Of a DNA stretch of 64,000 nt, positions 47,360-58,416 are shown piece by piece. A program made the translations under genes and the position numbers. This stretch comes from Phyllostachys edulis. Lineage: Eukaryota > Streptophyta > Magnoliopsida > Poales > Poaceae. Each line of letters starts with the position of its first letter. Positions within the stretch are counted from its first letter, which is position 1. A model generated the notes under the pieces. It was not told where the DNA came from. It made no database searches and saw only the letters and a list, made by a program, of their open reading frames with translations. The stretch is taken from assembly GCA_036346405.1 (NCBI GenBank), contig CM070562.1, forward strand, positions 72,683,482-72,747,481. Reading direction: 5' to 3'.

Positions 47360-49781
47360 CTTTCCTTGGGCACTTGGTGTGTTGGTCCCTGCTCCAACAT
47401 TTGCTACTAGCGACTGAAACCGGGAGGGCGGCAGTCGTTTTGGCTGCGTTGGTAGAACTAATGATGCTGGCTTTTGACGGCCGGCCGAGATAGGGCGACG
47501 CAGTAGGATAACAAATCTTAGCGTCTTCCACATCAGGATCGCTGGATCAGACTTCTCGTCAAGATGACCCTGGAACATTATTAGCTTGACAGCAACATTG
47601 TAGATGCAGAGTAGCAGTACTAGAATGGTAAAAGGGAAGAAAAAACGTAAGGCCTTGAGCCATTCGTTACAGGAAAGTAACTGCGTGATGGCGAACGGCA
47701 GAATTTTTGTGGAAGAAACTTGGGGATTATTTTACGGATGAGGAAATTGACGCCGATGAGATCGGCAGATATCGCTCTTTTGACAATATGGCAGCGCTTT
47801 GATGGTGAAAACCTTGTCCGTTTCACCGTCTGTTTAAGTATGTACACGTCCAGCTCTCCGGAGAAGAATGTTAGGTACGTGGGAAAGGACGGAAGTACTT
47901 GCATAATTGTATTGGCGTAAGCACTTGGCAATCTTGAACACAGTACTGCGTAAGGTTATCAATATCGAGATCCCTGCCAGGATTGTTTTGGATCCTAGGA
48001 TTGTATTATTATGATCGTGATAGGATTGTACCTCGAAAATGGCTCATTTTTCCTTCACCAATCGTGTGACATTTTTGTTCACTCGTGAAAACGGATGCAC
48101 AGAACAAGATAGGAAGCATAGTAAGAACACATTTTTCTCGCAGTACTACGAGAGGATCCGCTTTGTAAACAAAGAAAAAGAGAGGGTCCGAAGAAAAGGA
48201 AGAGGTGACTGTTTTTGGGGTGAAGGTTCGGTATACACTGTTCAGTAAAGAAAAGGGCCGTATGAAAAGTTCCCCCCTTTTGTGTTGAAAGGCTGGCCAA
48301 GCTAGAGTTGTAGATTCTTGAGCACCTTCCATCTCCAGAGGGAGCTAGCTTTGCAAGAATTATTCTCCTGATTGATCTATGATGATTGGGAAATATTTAG
48401 TGTCATCATTCATCACAATTTGCTGTACTAGCTAGAATCTAAATTGTGGGTCCTAGTACGACTGTACGAGTATCATGAGAAATATCACTCCTACCACCTA
48501 GGCAAAGCTTTATCTACGAGTTCCTCAGAAAGATACATTCACTATGAAAAAGTTGGAAATGGCGTCTACGTTGGATCAGAGGCAGCACATCAAACACTCC
48601 CATGTCTTTAGCAAGCCATCCCAAAACATGACCAACACAAAGGAGAATTTGCATATTTGTCACCGGGGTTTCCGAATCTATAGCAGTTCTATGCACATAC
48701 CATACAATTACAACGAAGAATACAAGATAGACTGAAGAACCATCTCATCCTTTTTGTCCATGTCATTGCTTCCGTGGCCCATTCTACCGAATGCAGTAGA
48801 CAGCAACCCGAACAATACTGAAGCGTCACGCGCCTTTTGCACGCAGCGTCAGAGTCGTTGCGTTGCATGGCGAGCTTAGCGTTTTTTTTTTTTTGCCTTT
48901 TCCCGCACGGTTATGATGCTCATCGAAAGGAAATTCCTCCTCCTTTCCGATTCCAACCCCTGAAACAGCGGCGATGCGGCGGACCTGGAAGACTTGGATC
49001 GCGGGCGAGCCTACCGGCCGGCTAGCCGTTTTTGCCTCTTTTGGCACCTAGAGAGGGAAGAAAAGCGCGGCCCGCGCGCGATCTTCAGAAATATCATGGC
49101 TTCATTATCACGGGGGCGAACGTATGCGGACGTCGTCGCCTTTTGCTGCTCTGCCCGAATCCGGCGCACTCGATTGAGCCGTTGAAAGGCGTTTTTTTGT
49201 GGAGATCGATCGCGAGTGACGCTCTAGGCCTTCACCTCATGCGCCATGCAGCCTAGATAGAGGTGTGTACGATTAGATTGGCTGGGAATGGGATCCTTGA
49301 TCCGCTTTGAGTCTAAAGGCACACTCATGTCCATCGCATTATTGTAAATTCCAAAAAGAAAAAAAAACCGCAATTCGTCTTCTTTTTTATTTATGTACTG
49401 GTTGCTTGCAGAGACGAAGAACGGAGTGGTATGCGTGTCCTCAACTAAAAGACAGAGGATACTAATCGATGTGATTATGTAGTGGGAATGTGGGATCTGG
49501 TCGTATCTTGATAGTCCAAGCAATAGCAAGCAAGCAAGCGCGCATGCATAGACCATCCAATCATAGATAAAAAACGTTCAAGACGAAGATGACCAATGCA
49601 ATCGAAACATCTTGCAACATTATCTCCTCGGTTCTCGAATAAAAGTCGTGTTGGAACGTGTGTGCAGTCAGAATTTTAAAACATTGACCACTAATATAAG
49701 CAAAATTATACAGATTTGTCGCATATGAAAATAGTATTAGTTGATTCATCATCAAAAGTTCTACCATATCATTATTTTTTT
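47360..49781. other. Intergenic sequence without a recognisable gene
   Basis: No conserved domain is recognised on either strand. Small frames exist, such as minus-strand 47620-47931 (103 codons) and 48009-48332 (107 codons), but none shows a motif or an exon structure I can support. A 12-T tract lies at 48882-48893. A GC-rich patch at 48940-49140 ends in gcggcccgcgcgcgatc. Confidence 0.4.
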
Positions 49782-50284
49782 AGAGTAAATTGCACTTTGC
49801 ACTAGGTAAGTTTACATGAGTTTCACTTTGCACCACCCTAACCAAAATAATGTTTCACTTCGCACTAGCTTCAGCGCAACACCAGATTCGACGCCGACTT
49901 TGGTGGCGCCGGCGTCGGTAGCCGCAGCATCACTCTGCTAGCTGCATTAACATTTAATCTTGTGATCTCTTCGATCTCACGTAAAATGGTACGGCCATGC
50001 ACGGGCATCAGCTGTGCCGAGAAGCTGTCGCTGGAGGCGTGCACGCATGCAGCGCAGAGCGCTGCCGCTGTAGGTAGGGGTGAAAACGAATCAGATAGTT
50101 TCCGATCGATTCGGACGGAAACGATTCGGATTATCTCGGATAATTTTCGCATCAGAAACGAATTCGGATTTTTTTTTGTCGAAAATGAAAACGAATACGG
50201 TAGGCATGCAATCTGATGGATACAGATACAAATACGGATTATCCGGATATCCGGATTTCAGCCCAAAAGAGGATTTCAGCCCAA

Positions 50285-50732
50285 AAGAGAAAAGGAGATT
50301 TTAATTGATTTCCAAATTTCAGAAAATGCAATAAATCAAATAGCCTTTTAGAAAAAGCAAATAGAGTTAAAAAATTCTAGAAAAAATCACAGAAATTTCT
50401 TGAATTATTTTGAACTTAATAAAGTTAATTACAACTTAAATTTAGTTTTTTGCACATAAATTATTTTAAATTTCTGAAAAATAGGAAAAATCTTTTTAAA
50501 ATCCATAAAATTCAAGAAATTAATTAAAATTTCCTTTTTCACTTTAAATTCAATAAAATCACAGAAAACTCAATAGATTTTATTTCTGACATTAAAAACT
50601 AGGAAATTAAATAATTGACTTTATTTTATTATTTTTTCTTTTTAACCAAGAAAACTCTTTTAAATCTCGAAAATCCAATAAAATAATAACTTTATTAATT
50701 TTATTTTTAGTAACATACTTTGGAATGTTACA
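50285..50732 (-). mobile_element. Gypsy-type LTR fragment inside the hAT element
   Basis: The right edge '...tttggaatgttaca' is TGTAACATTCC in sense, identical to the start of the LTRs at 15502 and 38406, followed by the same kind of AT-rich text. The left part is missing or too diverged to bound. A 19-bp tandem duplication 'gatttcagcccaaaagag' precedes it (50252-50290). Confidence 0.5.
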
Positions 50733-50788
50733 GTCATTTGCGTATAGATTAACCATCCAGCCTGATCAATGTTAGTGTGAACCAAGTT

Positions 50789-50829
50789 ACACACACACAC
50801 ACATCTGTGTGTGTGCGCGTGTGTGTGTG
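50789..50829. repeat. (AC)n-(GT)n inverted dinucleotide repeat
   Basis: Seven AC units, 'atc', then about twelve TG/CG units, able to form a hairpin. Lies within the hAT element. Confidence 0.9.
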
Positions 50830-51615
50830 ATGAACTAAGTGTGAATACGTGATGACTTTTGACTTTGTGAGTTACGACTTATGAGCTAAATATGGTAAAC
50901 TAAGTGTTATGTTTGTGACGAACTAGTTAATGCAGCTTGCTAGTGCCAATATTATGTGTGGTTACTGAAAATATGAACAATTTATGAATGTTTGCATCAA
51001 ATAAATTAGTTATATGTTTTCATTAATTTCTGGCATATAATTTAAGGGGTTTTTATGTTCCGAAAAATATCTACGACTGTATTCGTTTCGATTCGTATTC
51101 GCTTTGTATTCGTATTTGATATTATTCGTATCCTTATCTGGGATATTCGTATTCGTATCCGGATCCGGGAAAAAAAACATGAAAACAAATATAACAGAGC
51201 TATTATCCATCCATATCCGATCCGTTTTCACCCCTATCTGTAGGTGGTGGTGCAGGTGCTCTTCTTCGAGCAGCTCTGCCTTTGCATGTCCATTGTCGGG
51301 TGGTTCTTCCTTCTTCATGTCCAAAAACGTGGCGGCTGGCAACGCGCACCCGGGCAACAGTGTCGTCATCCCCAAGGGCGCTGCCACCATCGGCCAGGCC
51401 AAAGCTGACGCCGACGTGCCTGAGGGGAAGGGCCGAAGGGGTGCGAGGCCATCACCGACGTGAAAGAGCGGCTAGGAGCAAGCCCAAGTGCCTTGGCTAG
51501 TCCAAAGTGAAACGTTATTTCAATTAAGATGGTGCAAAGTGAAAGTATTAGCTAAATCTAGTGCAAAGTGAAACTCGTGTAAACTTATTTGGTGCAAAGT
51601 ATAATTTATTCTATA

Positions 51616-52101
51616 TTTTGGATTCAAACGCATGCATGATGTGGATCGTCTCCTTATGTTAGAGTGAGAACGAGCAGATGTTTCTCTCATCAGCCGGATG
51701 TACTTGCGGCCATCCATGTGTCACCGGTTGACAACAAGCAAGAAGCAACACGGGATTAGTACCATTCTTGCAGCTGCTGAAACGGCCAGACACTACTCAT
51801 CCGGTTGTACTTGCGGCCGTCCTTGTGTCACCGGTTGACAACAAGTGAGAAGCAACACGGGATTTGTGTCACCAGTTGATCGACAACTTCTTGTGTCACC
51901 TGTTGACAACAAGCGAGAAGCAACATGGGATTTGTGTTACCAGTTGACAACAAGCGAGAAGCAACCTGGGATTTGTGTTACCAGTTGGCAACTTGCGGCC
52001 GTTTTAACCTAAAGTAGTGATCAATCAAGATCCCAGAGCGACGACGTGAGGCAACGAGGCATATGCAGTAGTTGCAGCAGTAGTACCGATACAACGCGAG
52101 G
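51616..52101. repeat. Dispersed duplication, copy 1
   Basis: Similar to 59070-60370 in order: 'tggattcaaa', 'gatcgtctccttatgttaga', 'cagatgtttctctcatcagc', 'gtgatcaatcaagatcc' and 'gaggcaac(g/a)aggcatatg'. Inside are local tandem repeats of about 55-75 bp built on 'ggttgacaacaagcgagaag' and 'cttgcggccgtccttgtgtc'. This copy lacks the MITE of copy 2 (empty site at 51654) and a ~550-bp segment (59430-59980). Confidence 0.85.
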
Positions 52102-52110
52102 CAATGAGGC

Positions 52111-52475
52111 GAACTTTTTTAATTAATTAACCTTTTTTAATTTTTTATTTTAAAGTTAACCCTTGGCGTTCTTTATTTCCAATTCTGACCCCTTTGGTCA
52201 TACCACCATCCGTAGCGTGACAAAACAACGCTGTCACGCGGTAGAATAAGTTCACTAAATAGTACTTTTTGTCACGTCATTGGTTATGGCGTGACCAAAC
52301 AATACTGTCACGCCACAGATGGTGGCGTGACAAAAGATACGGGCGGCATGACAGTGTTTTTTTGTCACGCCACGGGTGGTGGCGTGACCAAAGGGATCAG
52401 AATCGGAAATAAAGTGCGTCAGGGGTTAACTTTAAAATAAAAATTAAAAAAAGGTTAATTAATAAAAAAAAGTTC
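52111..52475. mobile_element. Mutator-like MITE with long TIRs, copy 1 (9-bp TSD)
   Basis: Termini gaactttttt...aaaaaagttc with TIRs of about 55 bp ('ttattttaaagttaaccc' and complement). Flanks caatgaggc (52102-52110) and caacgaggc (52476-52484) form a 9-bp TSD with one transition. The interior is made of 'gtcacgccac'/'gtggcgtgac' palindromes. No ORF. A 9-bp TSD with long TIRs is the signature of Mutator-like elements. Confidence 0.87.
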
Positions 52476-52493
52476 CAACGAGGCATATTTCAA

Positions 52494-52600
52494 TTAGGAT
52501 GGTGCAAAGCGAATGTATTAGCTAAATCTGGTGCAAAGTGAAACTCGTGTAAACTTGTTTGGTGCAAAGTATAATTTATTCTATATTTTATTAATTAATT
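52494..52600. repeat. Extra copy of the long-TIR element's right end
   Basis: About 105 bp matching 51519-51617 almost base for base ('ggtgcaaagtataatttatt', 'gaaactcgtgtaaactt'), including the 'ctatatttt' just outside the end of the first copy. It therefore looks like a duplicated end plus flank, or the true outer end of a larger element. Confidence 0.75.
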
Positions 52601-53164
52601 TTTATTAACATGTAGTGATCCCACGTGTGTGTGTTCAAGACCATTTCCATGGCCAAACCAAGGGAGCAGTATCTTCGTACGTATCAACCAGTGGAAAGTC
52701 GAAACCAAAAAATCGGGTGGACTGTAGACTGCCATTTACTATTCCCATATCAATAGATTAGCACTGATTCTCAAGCTTTCCCTTCTTTTGAGAATATTAA
52801 TGACATGCATGGTTTCTCTAAGGAAAACTCCTCTCCATTCATATTTATAAGCATCTATAATAGTTTGTTTCTTAGCTTGTTATTGAGAGAAGGGAGAGTA
52901 TTCAATCTAATAAAAAGAAATAAGTCTTTCAATAAATTATTTCTTGAGCTTGTATCTAAGACTTTAATTGCTACCTATAAAACAAGTTTTTAGGTAACAA
53001 GCAAGTCACCAATAGCTATTTTGTTGTTTCTTATGTCTTAGTATCAACAACTTGTTTGTTTCTTCGTCTAGAAACAAGCTCACATTCTCTCCTCACCCTC
53101 TCTTCTCTACATCACCTAAATGTTGATGTGTATATCCTTCAGTAACAAGTAACATAGACTATTA
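52601..53164. other. AT-rich intergenic sequence
   Basis: No gene is seen. 52840-53080 contains short self-complementary phrases ('agcttgttattgagag', 'gtaacaagcaag', 'gaaacaagctc') that may be the remains of another MITE, but I could not define the ends. Confidence 0.35.
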
Positions 53165-53535
53165 GGCTGCTCCCAATGCTCCACCCTGGCTGGTATCTTA
53201 AGCCTGCTATGTAGGCAAAATGATGATGTGACACCATAGTTAATGAAGATAGATGGTACTCTAGTATCTAATCTGGATACCGGTTTGGTCTCGAAATCCA
53301 ACGCATAAAATTTATTGTGATCGAACCCGTGCATTGGGAAGATCATGCATGTATTGCTTTAGTACATGCCACAAATAGGCCACAATGCTCAAATACTAGT
53401 AAAGATCATGCATGTAATTAAATGAAACAGCCTAAGATACTACACCATAAGAAATCATGTATTGAGAAAATAGTATCCTAATATTCCTTATACACTAAAG
53501 AAACTGCACTAAGATACTGCCCATTGGGAGCAGCC
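53165..53535. mobile_element. Tourist-like MITE (371 bp)
   Basis: Perfect 14-bp terminal inverted repeat 'ggctgctcccaatg' with further imperfect pairing. Flanks TTA (53162-53164) and TGA (53536-53538) fit a decayed TTA target duplication of the PIF/Harbinger group. No ORF. Confidence 0.82.
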
Positions 53536-53963
53536 TGAGAGCTAAAGCGAGCCGCATTGGAGCAGAGTGCTTTTCTTATGTTGTGTTGACACCTTGGCAA
53601 TCGTCCAACACGTGTCAAAGAATGGTGGGTCCAACTGTTATTTTACTCTTGTTTTTGCCAATGGCCCGTCATTGTTGGCAGCATATCTGACGCACAAGAC
53701 CACATTTGTAGACATATGCACAAACTCAGCCGTGACCGTTGGATCCAATCCGAGCGGCCATGATCGCAGGTGGGAGCTCCCCCGTCCCACTCGTAGCTTT
53801 TTGCATTTTGCCCCCTCACACACTCCCAGCCATTACAAGAAAATTCCCTGCACAGCTCCCCTAGTCCCCTCCCCTCCCCTCCCAACCCGTCACCTTCCCC
53901 TCCCAATCCACAAATCGACGGAGGTCTCGCCGCGACGGAGGTCTCACCGCGCCTTCACCTCCG

Positions 53964-54540
53964 ACGGCCAAGGCGCGGCTCGAGGAGGAGCTCCGCCACC
54001 TCATGGTCCGCCACGCCGTGCCGCCGACCCCACGGGCCTCTTCTGGATCCGCCGACTCTAGCTCGGGTCCATGGAGGACCTCGACACCTCCTCCGAGTTC
54101 GACGCCGCCACGCCGCATAGCTTCGATGTCGTCTTGTCGAGATCGCGCTGGCGGCCCTGTGGAACCCGTTCGACGACCAGTGTTCGACCAGACGCCCGAG
54201 GTCGTTGACGACCTGCAGCAATCGCCGACGGATGGCACGCGCGGAATGCAGCGAGCGAGCTCACCGACGTATTGCGGCATCCGGCGCGACCTACTCGACG
54301 AGTACCTCTCAGTGCTCGGCGTCGAGCACCTCAAAGATCGACAAGGTGCGTGGCGTGGAGTGGAAGCGGCTCAACGACAAGATGAAGAAGTGGGTGCAAG
54401 GGGTCAAGACGGTCGTCGTGTCTTTGCTGCCGGTGAGCACCGCCTCTATGACCAGTGCTCATTGTGTCCGACGAGCTCGTGGAGGAGTGCTTCATTGAAT
54501 TCACCAAAGGATGTATTATGCGATTCTTAACTTTGGGGAA
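53964..54540 (+). pseudogene. EXO70 (exocyst subunit) gene fragment
   Basis: EXO70 is a subunit of the exocyst, which tethers secretory vesicles to the plasma membrane. In changing frames the sequence gives 'TAKARLEEELRHLMVRHAVP', 'GSMEDLDTSSEFDAATPHS', 'YCGIRRDLLDEYLSVLGVEH', 'GVEWKRLNDKMKKWVQGVKT' and 'SDELVEECFIEFTKGCIM', in the order found in the N-terminal half of plant EXO70 proteins of the EXO70B kind. At least four frameshifts separate them. The match stops near 54540; the C-terminal Exo70 domain is absent. Preceded by a C-rich leader-like stretch (53860-53930). Plant EXO70 genes are often intronless, so a processed or captured fragment cannot be told apart from a decayed duplicate. 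Confidence 0.87.
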
Positions 54541-54904
54541 TTCACCGGGATATTGGGGATGGAGGAGGAGCACAGAGGAGCTTCGCGACGGGGGTGCAAA
54601 GTGGCGGCGGGTGGGAGGAAGCCATGGATTGGGGATTGGGGATCAGGGAATGGACTGCAGAGCAATGGCGAGGTGCCGCTGCCCCAGGAGATGTTGCTGC
54701 AATGGCGAGGTGCCGCAGCTTCTTGCCATTGACGAGGCTGCTGCTTGGAGATGTGGTCTCGGCAGGAGAGAAAGGAGGCCCGACCGGTCGATCACCGGCG
54801 CGGATGTGATCCTTGCCGGGTTCACCGCGGCGGTCATGGCTGACTACATCAGGGTCACTAGGAAGGGCAACGACAGGGCAGTAGGGCTTGGCGAGAAGGC
54901 CTAG
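54541..54904 (+). pseudogene. GC-rich remnant with a short membrane-protein-like C-terminus
   Basis: Fused directly after the EXO70 fragment. The frame ending at 54904 gives 'SITGADVILAGFTAAVMADY' followed by 'IRVTRKGNDRA' and a stop, suggestive of one membrane segment with a basic end. I do not recognise the family. It is followed by a T-rich, 3' UTR-like stretch. The codon-like GC content ends abruptly at 54904. Confidence 0.35.
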
Positions 54905-57366
54905 AATGGTTATAAACTTGTAATGGGTAGTAGCACATCTTTTTTTTTCTTTGGAGTTCAGAGAGACTTGTAAAGAAGATGAGATGACATGAGACGAGAG
55001 GATGAAACATAGTAGTGTAGATGCCATGTTCAGTTTCAGGTTTGTCATTTCACTCTGTAGTTCTCTACCGTACATGTGTGATGTGTCAGATGAGAGGATG
55101 AGATGTGTGCCCGTGTCTTTTTGTGTTGATTGATTTGAGCGGTTTCTGGAAGCAAGAAGATTGGCAAGTTCCCCTGTATTAGTCAAGGATGTATTACTAC
55201 TGTGTTACTACTGTGTTGTAGAAATTCTAGCTTTAATTTCAGAAATGTTGAACTTCATATTTCAGGAGTCATGGTCATGTATGAACTAAGATTTTTTTTG
55301 TATGGATGTGAATGGAAGCAAGGGCCTCAATATTATATTTGTATGGATGTGAAAATTCTGTTGTTGAATGTAGTATTTTGGAGTCATGGACATGAACTCA
55401 GATTTTAACATGTGAATGCCCAGATTTTGTGATGTAAGTGTGTGTATATTTATAACTGTTGATTAGTAGTATATGGTTGTTGTTGTTGCAACCTTTCGTA
55501 TGTCCTGTAGTGACAAGCACTTCATTGATCCTAGTTGTTGTCTTGAGCCCTAGTTGGGTGATGTGATCATATTATCTTTGATAATACACTTTGCATAACA
55601 AACATGTATTATCTCTTGCGTCCTTGAGAAACTGGACCGAATTAACCAGTGGGGTTTGGGCTCATTTGACGAGTCAAGTTTTAAAATGGCAGAAAGTCCT
55701 AGGCCGAAAACTTGTCTGGCAGCATTTTGCATGATGTTCTCTGCATGTACTGGGAATTAAACTATATAGTTGATTTTCTAGGATTGATGAAGTCAATAAC
55801 AGAGGGAAAAGCAGAAAAGGTGCGGCAGATTGAGCACCAAAAAATCTGAGTTGTCTTCCAACTTTCTTCCATCACATAAGTGTCCATTAGTGCTTGTGTG
55901 AGTTGTAAACAATCTCTGGGCCAACATGCATGTTCAATCAATAGTATCAGGTCACACACAGTTTGCTTCCTTGCTTCCTTGCTATGTTCCAGAACCAAAG
56001 AAATGGGGCCACTTTGGAAGTTCTCCCACTTGAGAACCCATGCTGCTGGGACTTGGGAATTTCATTTAATTGGAAAGGATTTGGAATCTTTTGTAATGTA
56101 CAATGGTATTCTTCAATGCTGGGAACCATTACATAGAAACAACATAGCCAACTTTGTAATGTACAATGGTATTCTTCAATGCCGAATCGACTTCAATTTT
56201 CTAGCTTTAACCCTTTGCGATGATGGCTCCAAGCTAGTAATATCAAGTTCACCGCAGCTATCCAAAGGATTTTTACCGACGTAAAAATTAGATGCTTGAA
56301 AAAAAATAGGCAGGACTAGTTGGTAACTAGTCAATATATATTAACATTGCCTGACATTGATGGTGCTCTCTCAGGAATTATGTTGCCATTTATGAATCAA
56401 GTGGGTTCACTCATACATTGAGTACATAGCTTCAAGGGATCCAAGTCATTGATACCAACAGAATATTAAGGTCACAACAGAATATTACATTGAGTGGTCA
56501 CAATAGAATAGCTTCAAGGGATCCAAGTCATACATTCACTTTTTCTCTTAACCTCTGAACATGACATCGCAACCTTGAATGGTTGCATTATTTTTCTCTA
56601 TAGTGCCTTCGGTGTGTAACCAAACGTCAAATGCTTTATTGCTTCATGTATCATGTATAGTTTTCAACAGTTGGTACAATGTTACACAGGTAGTACATAA
56701 GCACTCAAACATTCATGTCACACACTGAAACCATTATGTCGGGATGAGACAGGAATGTTGATCCTTGCCGCCAAGCAAGCTGCAAAGGCTGGAATTTGTG
56801 TATGATTAGTGTGAGGCTTTGGCATAGACTGTGTGCTCATATTTGCCGCTCCACCTGCACATTATTGACGTCGAAAGCTCGCTTTGGCATAGACTGTGTG
56901 ATGATCTTCTCATACCCTTTAGGACTGGAGCTATCCATTGGTTTCCGTCGATGCTCGCTTCCAATTCCTACAACCAAGAAAGCACTGCTTTATGACAGAG
57001 GCGGGCAGAAAATTTGATTGCCTAATTATAGGACAATGTGACACACAAACTTTAATCTTAGAAGCATGAATTTCAAAGCTTCTGCTAGGCACGAGAACCA
57101 AAGCATGATGAGCAAATAATAGCGTTCTCCCAGAGCTGATTGGCTTAGAGCACTATAATTTTGGGTGCTAGATGAATACTGCGAATATCCTTTTATTGAT
57201 CAAAAGTTCGGTGTGAGATGAAGAATAAGATGTGAAACTGTCACAATAGGTGACACATAATTCGGAAAATTAATGAGAAGGCAAAGATTTCACATCGTAG
57301 AAAAGTGAGATGATAAGATGTAAGTGTTGAAGACTTACAAATGCTTTTAAAATCTCCTCAACAGTC
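54905..57366. other. Intergenic sequence with short direct repeats
   Basis: No gene is recognised. Direct repeats: 'ggagtcatggtcatg' type at 55265 and 55380; a 30-bp repeat ('tttgtaatgtacaatggtat' onward) at 56090-56119 and 56153-56182; a 22-bp repeat ('agcttcaagggatccaagtc') at 56428 and 56509. The 134-codon frame at 55880-56284 runs through the 30-bp repeat and has no domain. Confidence 0.45.
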
Positions 57367-58028
57367 TCAGCAGAGAAGCATTTGTTGATAGCATGTGGCA
57401 GGGGCGGCGTTGGGGCAAGGGCTGCGCGCAAGGGCAAGATCGGGCCGTCTTGGAAGGGGGTTGCGATAGCAAGGCGGCGGCGGCGGCAAGGCGCTAGGGG
57501 GAACCAAGGAGGCGCGAAGAAGGCTTGTGCACCTAATATGCCGGCGAGACACGCCGCCTGGCGCCGGTGGAGGGAGGTCTTGCGGAAACCGCTGGGACGG
57601 GCGCGCGCAAAGGGGGCAAGGTGGAGAGGGCAGCAGCGGGGGCGCCATGAGACTCAGCGGGAGGCGGCTCGGGAGGGAGGCGGCGCAAGACACTGCGTCC
57701 TCCAAACCCTAACCTGGCCTTCGGGTGAGGGAGGGGGAGACAGCGAGGGAGAGGACTCGCGCAGGCTGCTGGTGACGAAGGAAGAAAGAAGATGAAGGCA
57801 AAGTGGCGGGGGTGTTCTCGCAAAACCGCCACAAGTGAGAGGTGGGATAAACCGTTGCCGTCGATTTCGGAAGGAAGGGCTCATATTAGGTTTGTGCATA
57901 TGTCCATAGAATACCCTATGTGCAGGAGATATGTCCCCGTCATTGTTGGGAAGAGGAAATCACCGTCGGAGTCGCCATTGCTGCCATTGCCACTTTCAAA
58001 AACTGCCTCCATCGCCTTGGTAGTCTAG
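57367..58028. other. GC-rich segment, possible gene 5' remnant (minus strand)
   Basis: GC-rich stretch at 57395-57790 with 'accctaacc' on the plus strand. On the minus strand it reads proline/arginine-rich frames (57533-57832, 57367-57705) that lack a known domain and overlap in several frames. It could be the first exon of a lost gene or LTR-like GC-rich leader sequence. Confidence 0.25.
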
Positions 58029-58037
58029 TCTCTGGAG

Positions 58038-58416
58038 GAACTTTTTTTTTTATTTAACCTTTTTTTAATTTTTATTTTAAAGTTAACCCCCCGACGCACT
58101 TTATTTCCAATTCTGACCCCTTTGGTCACGCCACCACCCGTGGCGTGACAAAACAATGCTGTCACGCCACAGGATAAGTCCCTAAAATAGCACTTTTGGT
58201 CACACCACTGGTCTTGGCGTGACAAAAAGTGCTATTTTGGGGACTTATCCCGTGGCGTGATAAGAGCTTGCCCCTAGATACGGGCTGACGTGACAGCGTT
58301 GTTTTGTCACGTCACCACCCGTGGTGTGATCAAAGGAGTCAGAATTGAAAATAAAATATGTCGAGGGTTAACTTTAAAATAAAATAAAATAAGGGTTAAT
58401 TAATAAAAAAAAATTC
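58038..58416. mobile_element. Mutator-like MITE with long TIRs, copy 2 (9-bp TSD)
   Basis: Same family as 52111-52475: start 'gaacttttt', TIR 'ttattttaaagttaaccc', interior 'gtcacgccac'/'gtggcgtgac' palindromes. Flanks tctctggag (58029-58037) and tctccgaag (58417-58425) form a 9-bp TSD with two transitions. It has an inner palindrome around 'gtgctattttggggacttat' not present in the same form in copy 1. Confidence 0.87.

Larger units (their letters stand above)
50075..51236. mobile_element. hAT-type element (1,162 bp), 8-bp TSD
   Basis: Termini 'taggggtgaaaacg' and '...cgttttcaccccta' are inverted repeats of the hAT class. The flanks gctgtagg (50067-50074) and tctgtagg (51237-51244) form an 8-bp TSD with one mismatch. 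Subterminal 'attcgtattcg' repeats are dense (51070-51170). No transposase is seen, so it is non-autonomous, with an LTR piece in its interior. Confidence 0.87.
49782..51612. mobile_element. Long-TIR DNA transposon, non-autonomous, carrying a hAT insertion
   Basis: The left end 'agagtaaattgcactttgca' and the complement of the right end 'agaataaattatactttgca' are similar over about 100 bp, including 'gtttacatgagtttcactttgcac'. TIRs this long suggest a Mutator-like or related element, but I find no convincing TSD. The interior (49850-50074, 51245-51510) is GC-rich and codon-like ('gaagctgtcgctggaggcg'), possibly a captured gene piece; I do not recognise it. A further copy of the right end lies at 52494-52600. 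Confidence 0.6.

Noticed and set aside
47303..47578. Minus-strand frame (91 codons) near the LINE tail
   Set aside because: Partly reads through the LINE poly(A) tract; no recognised domain or splice structure.
50789..50829. AC/GT inverted repeat as a possible terminator or regulatory hairpin
   Set aside because: A simple dinucleotide repeat within a transposon; no evidence of function.
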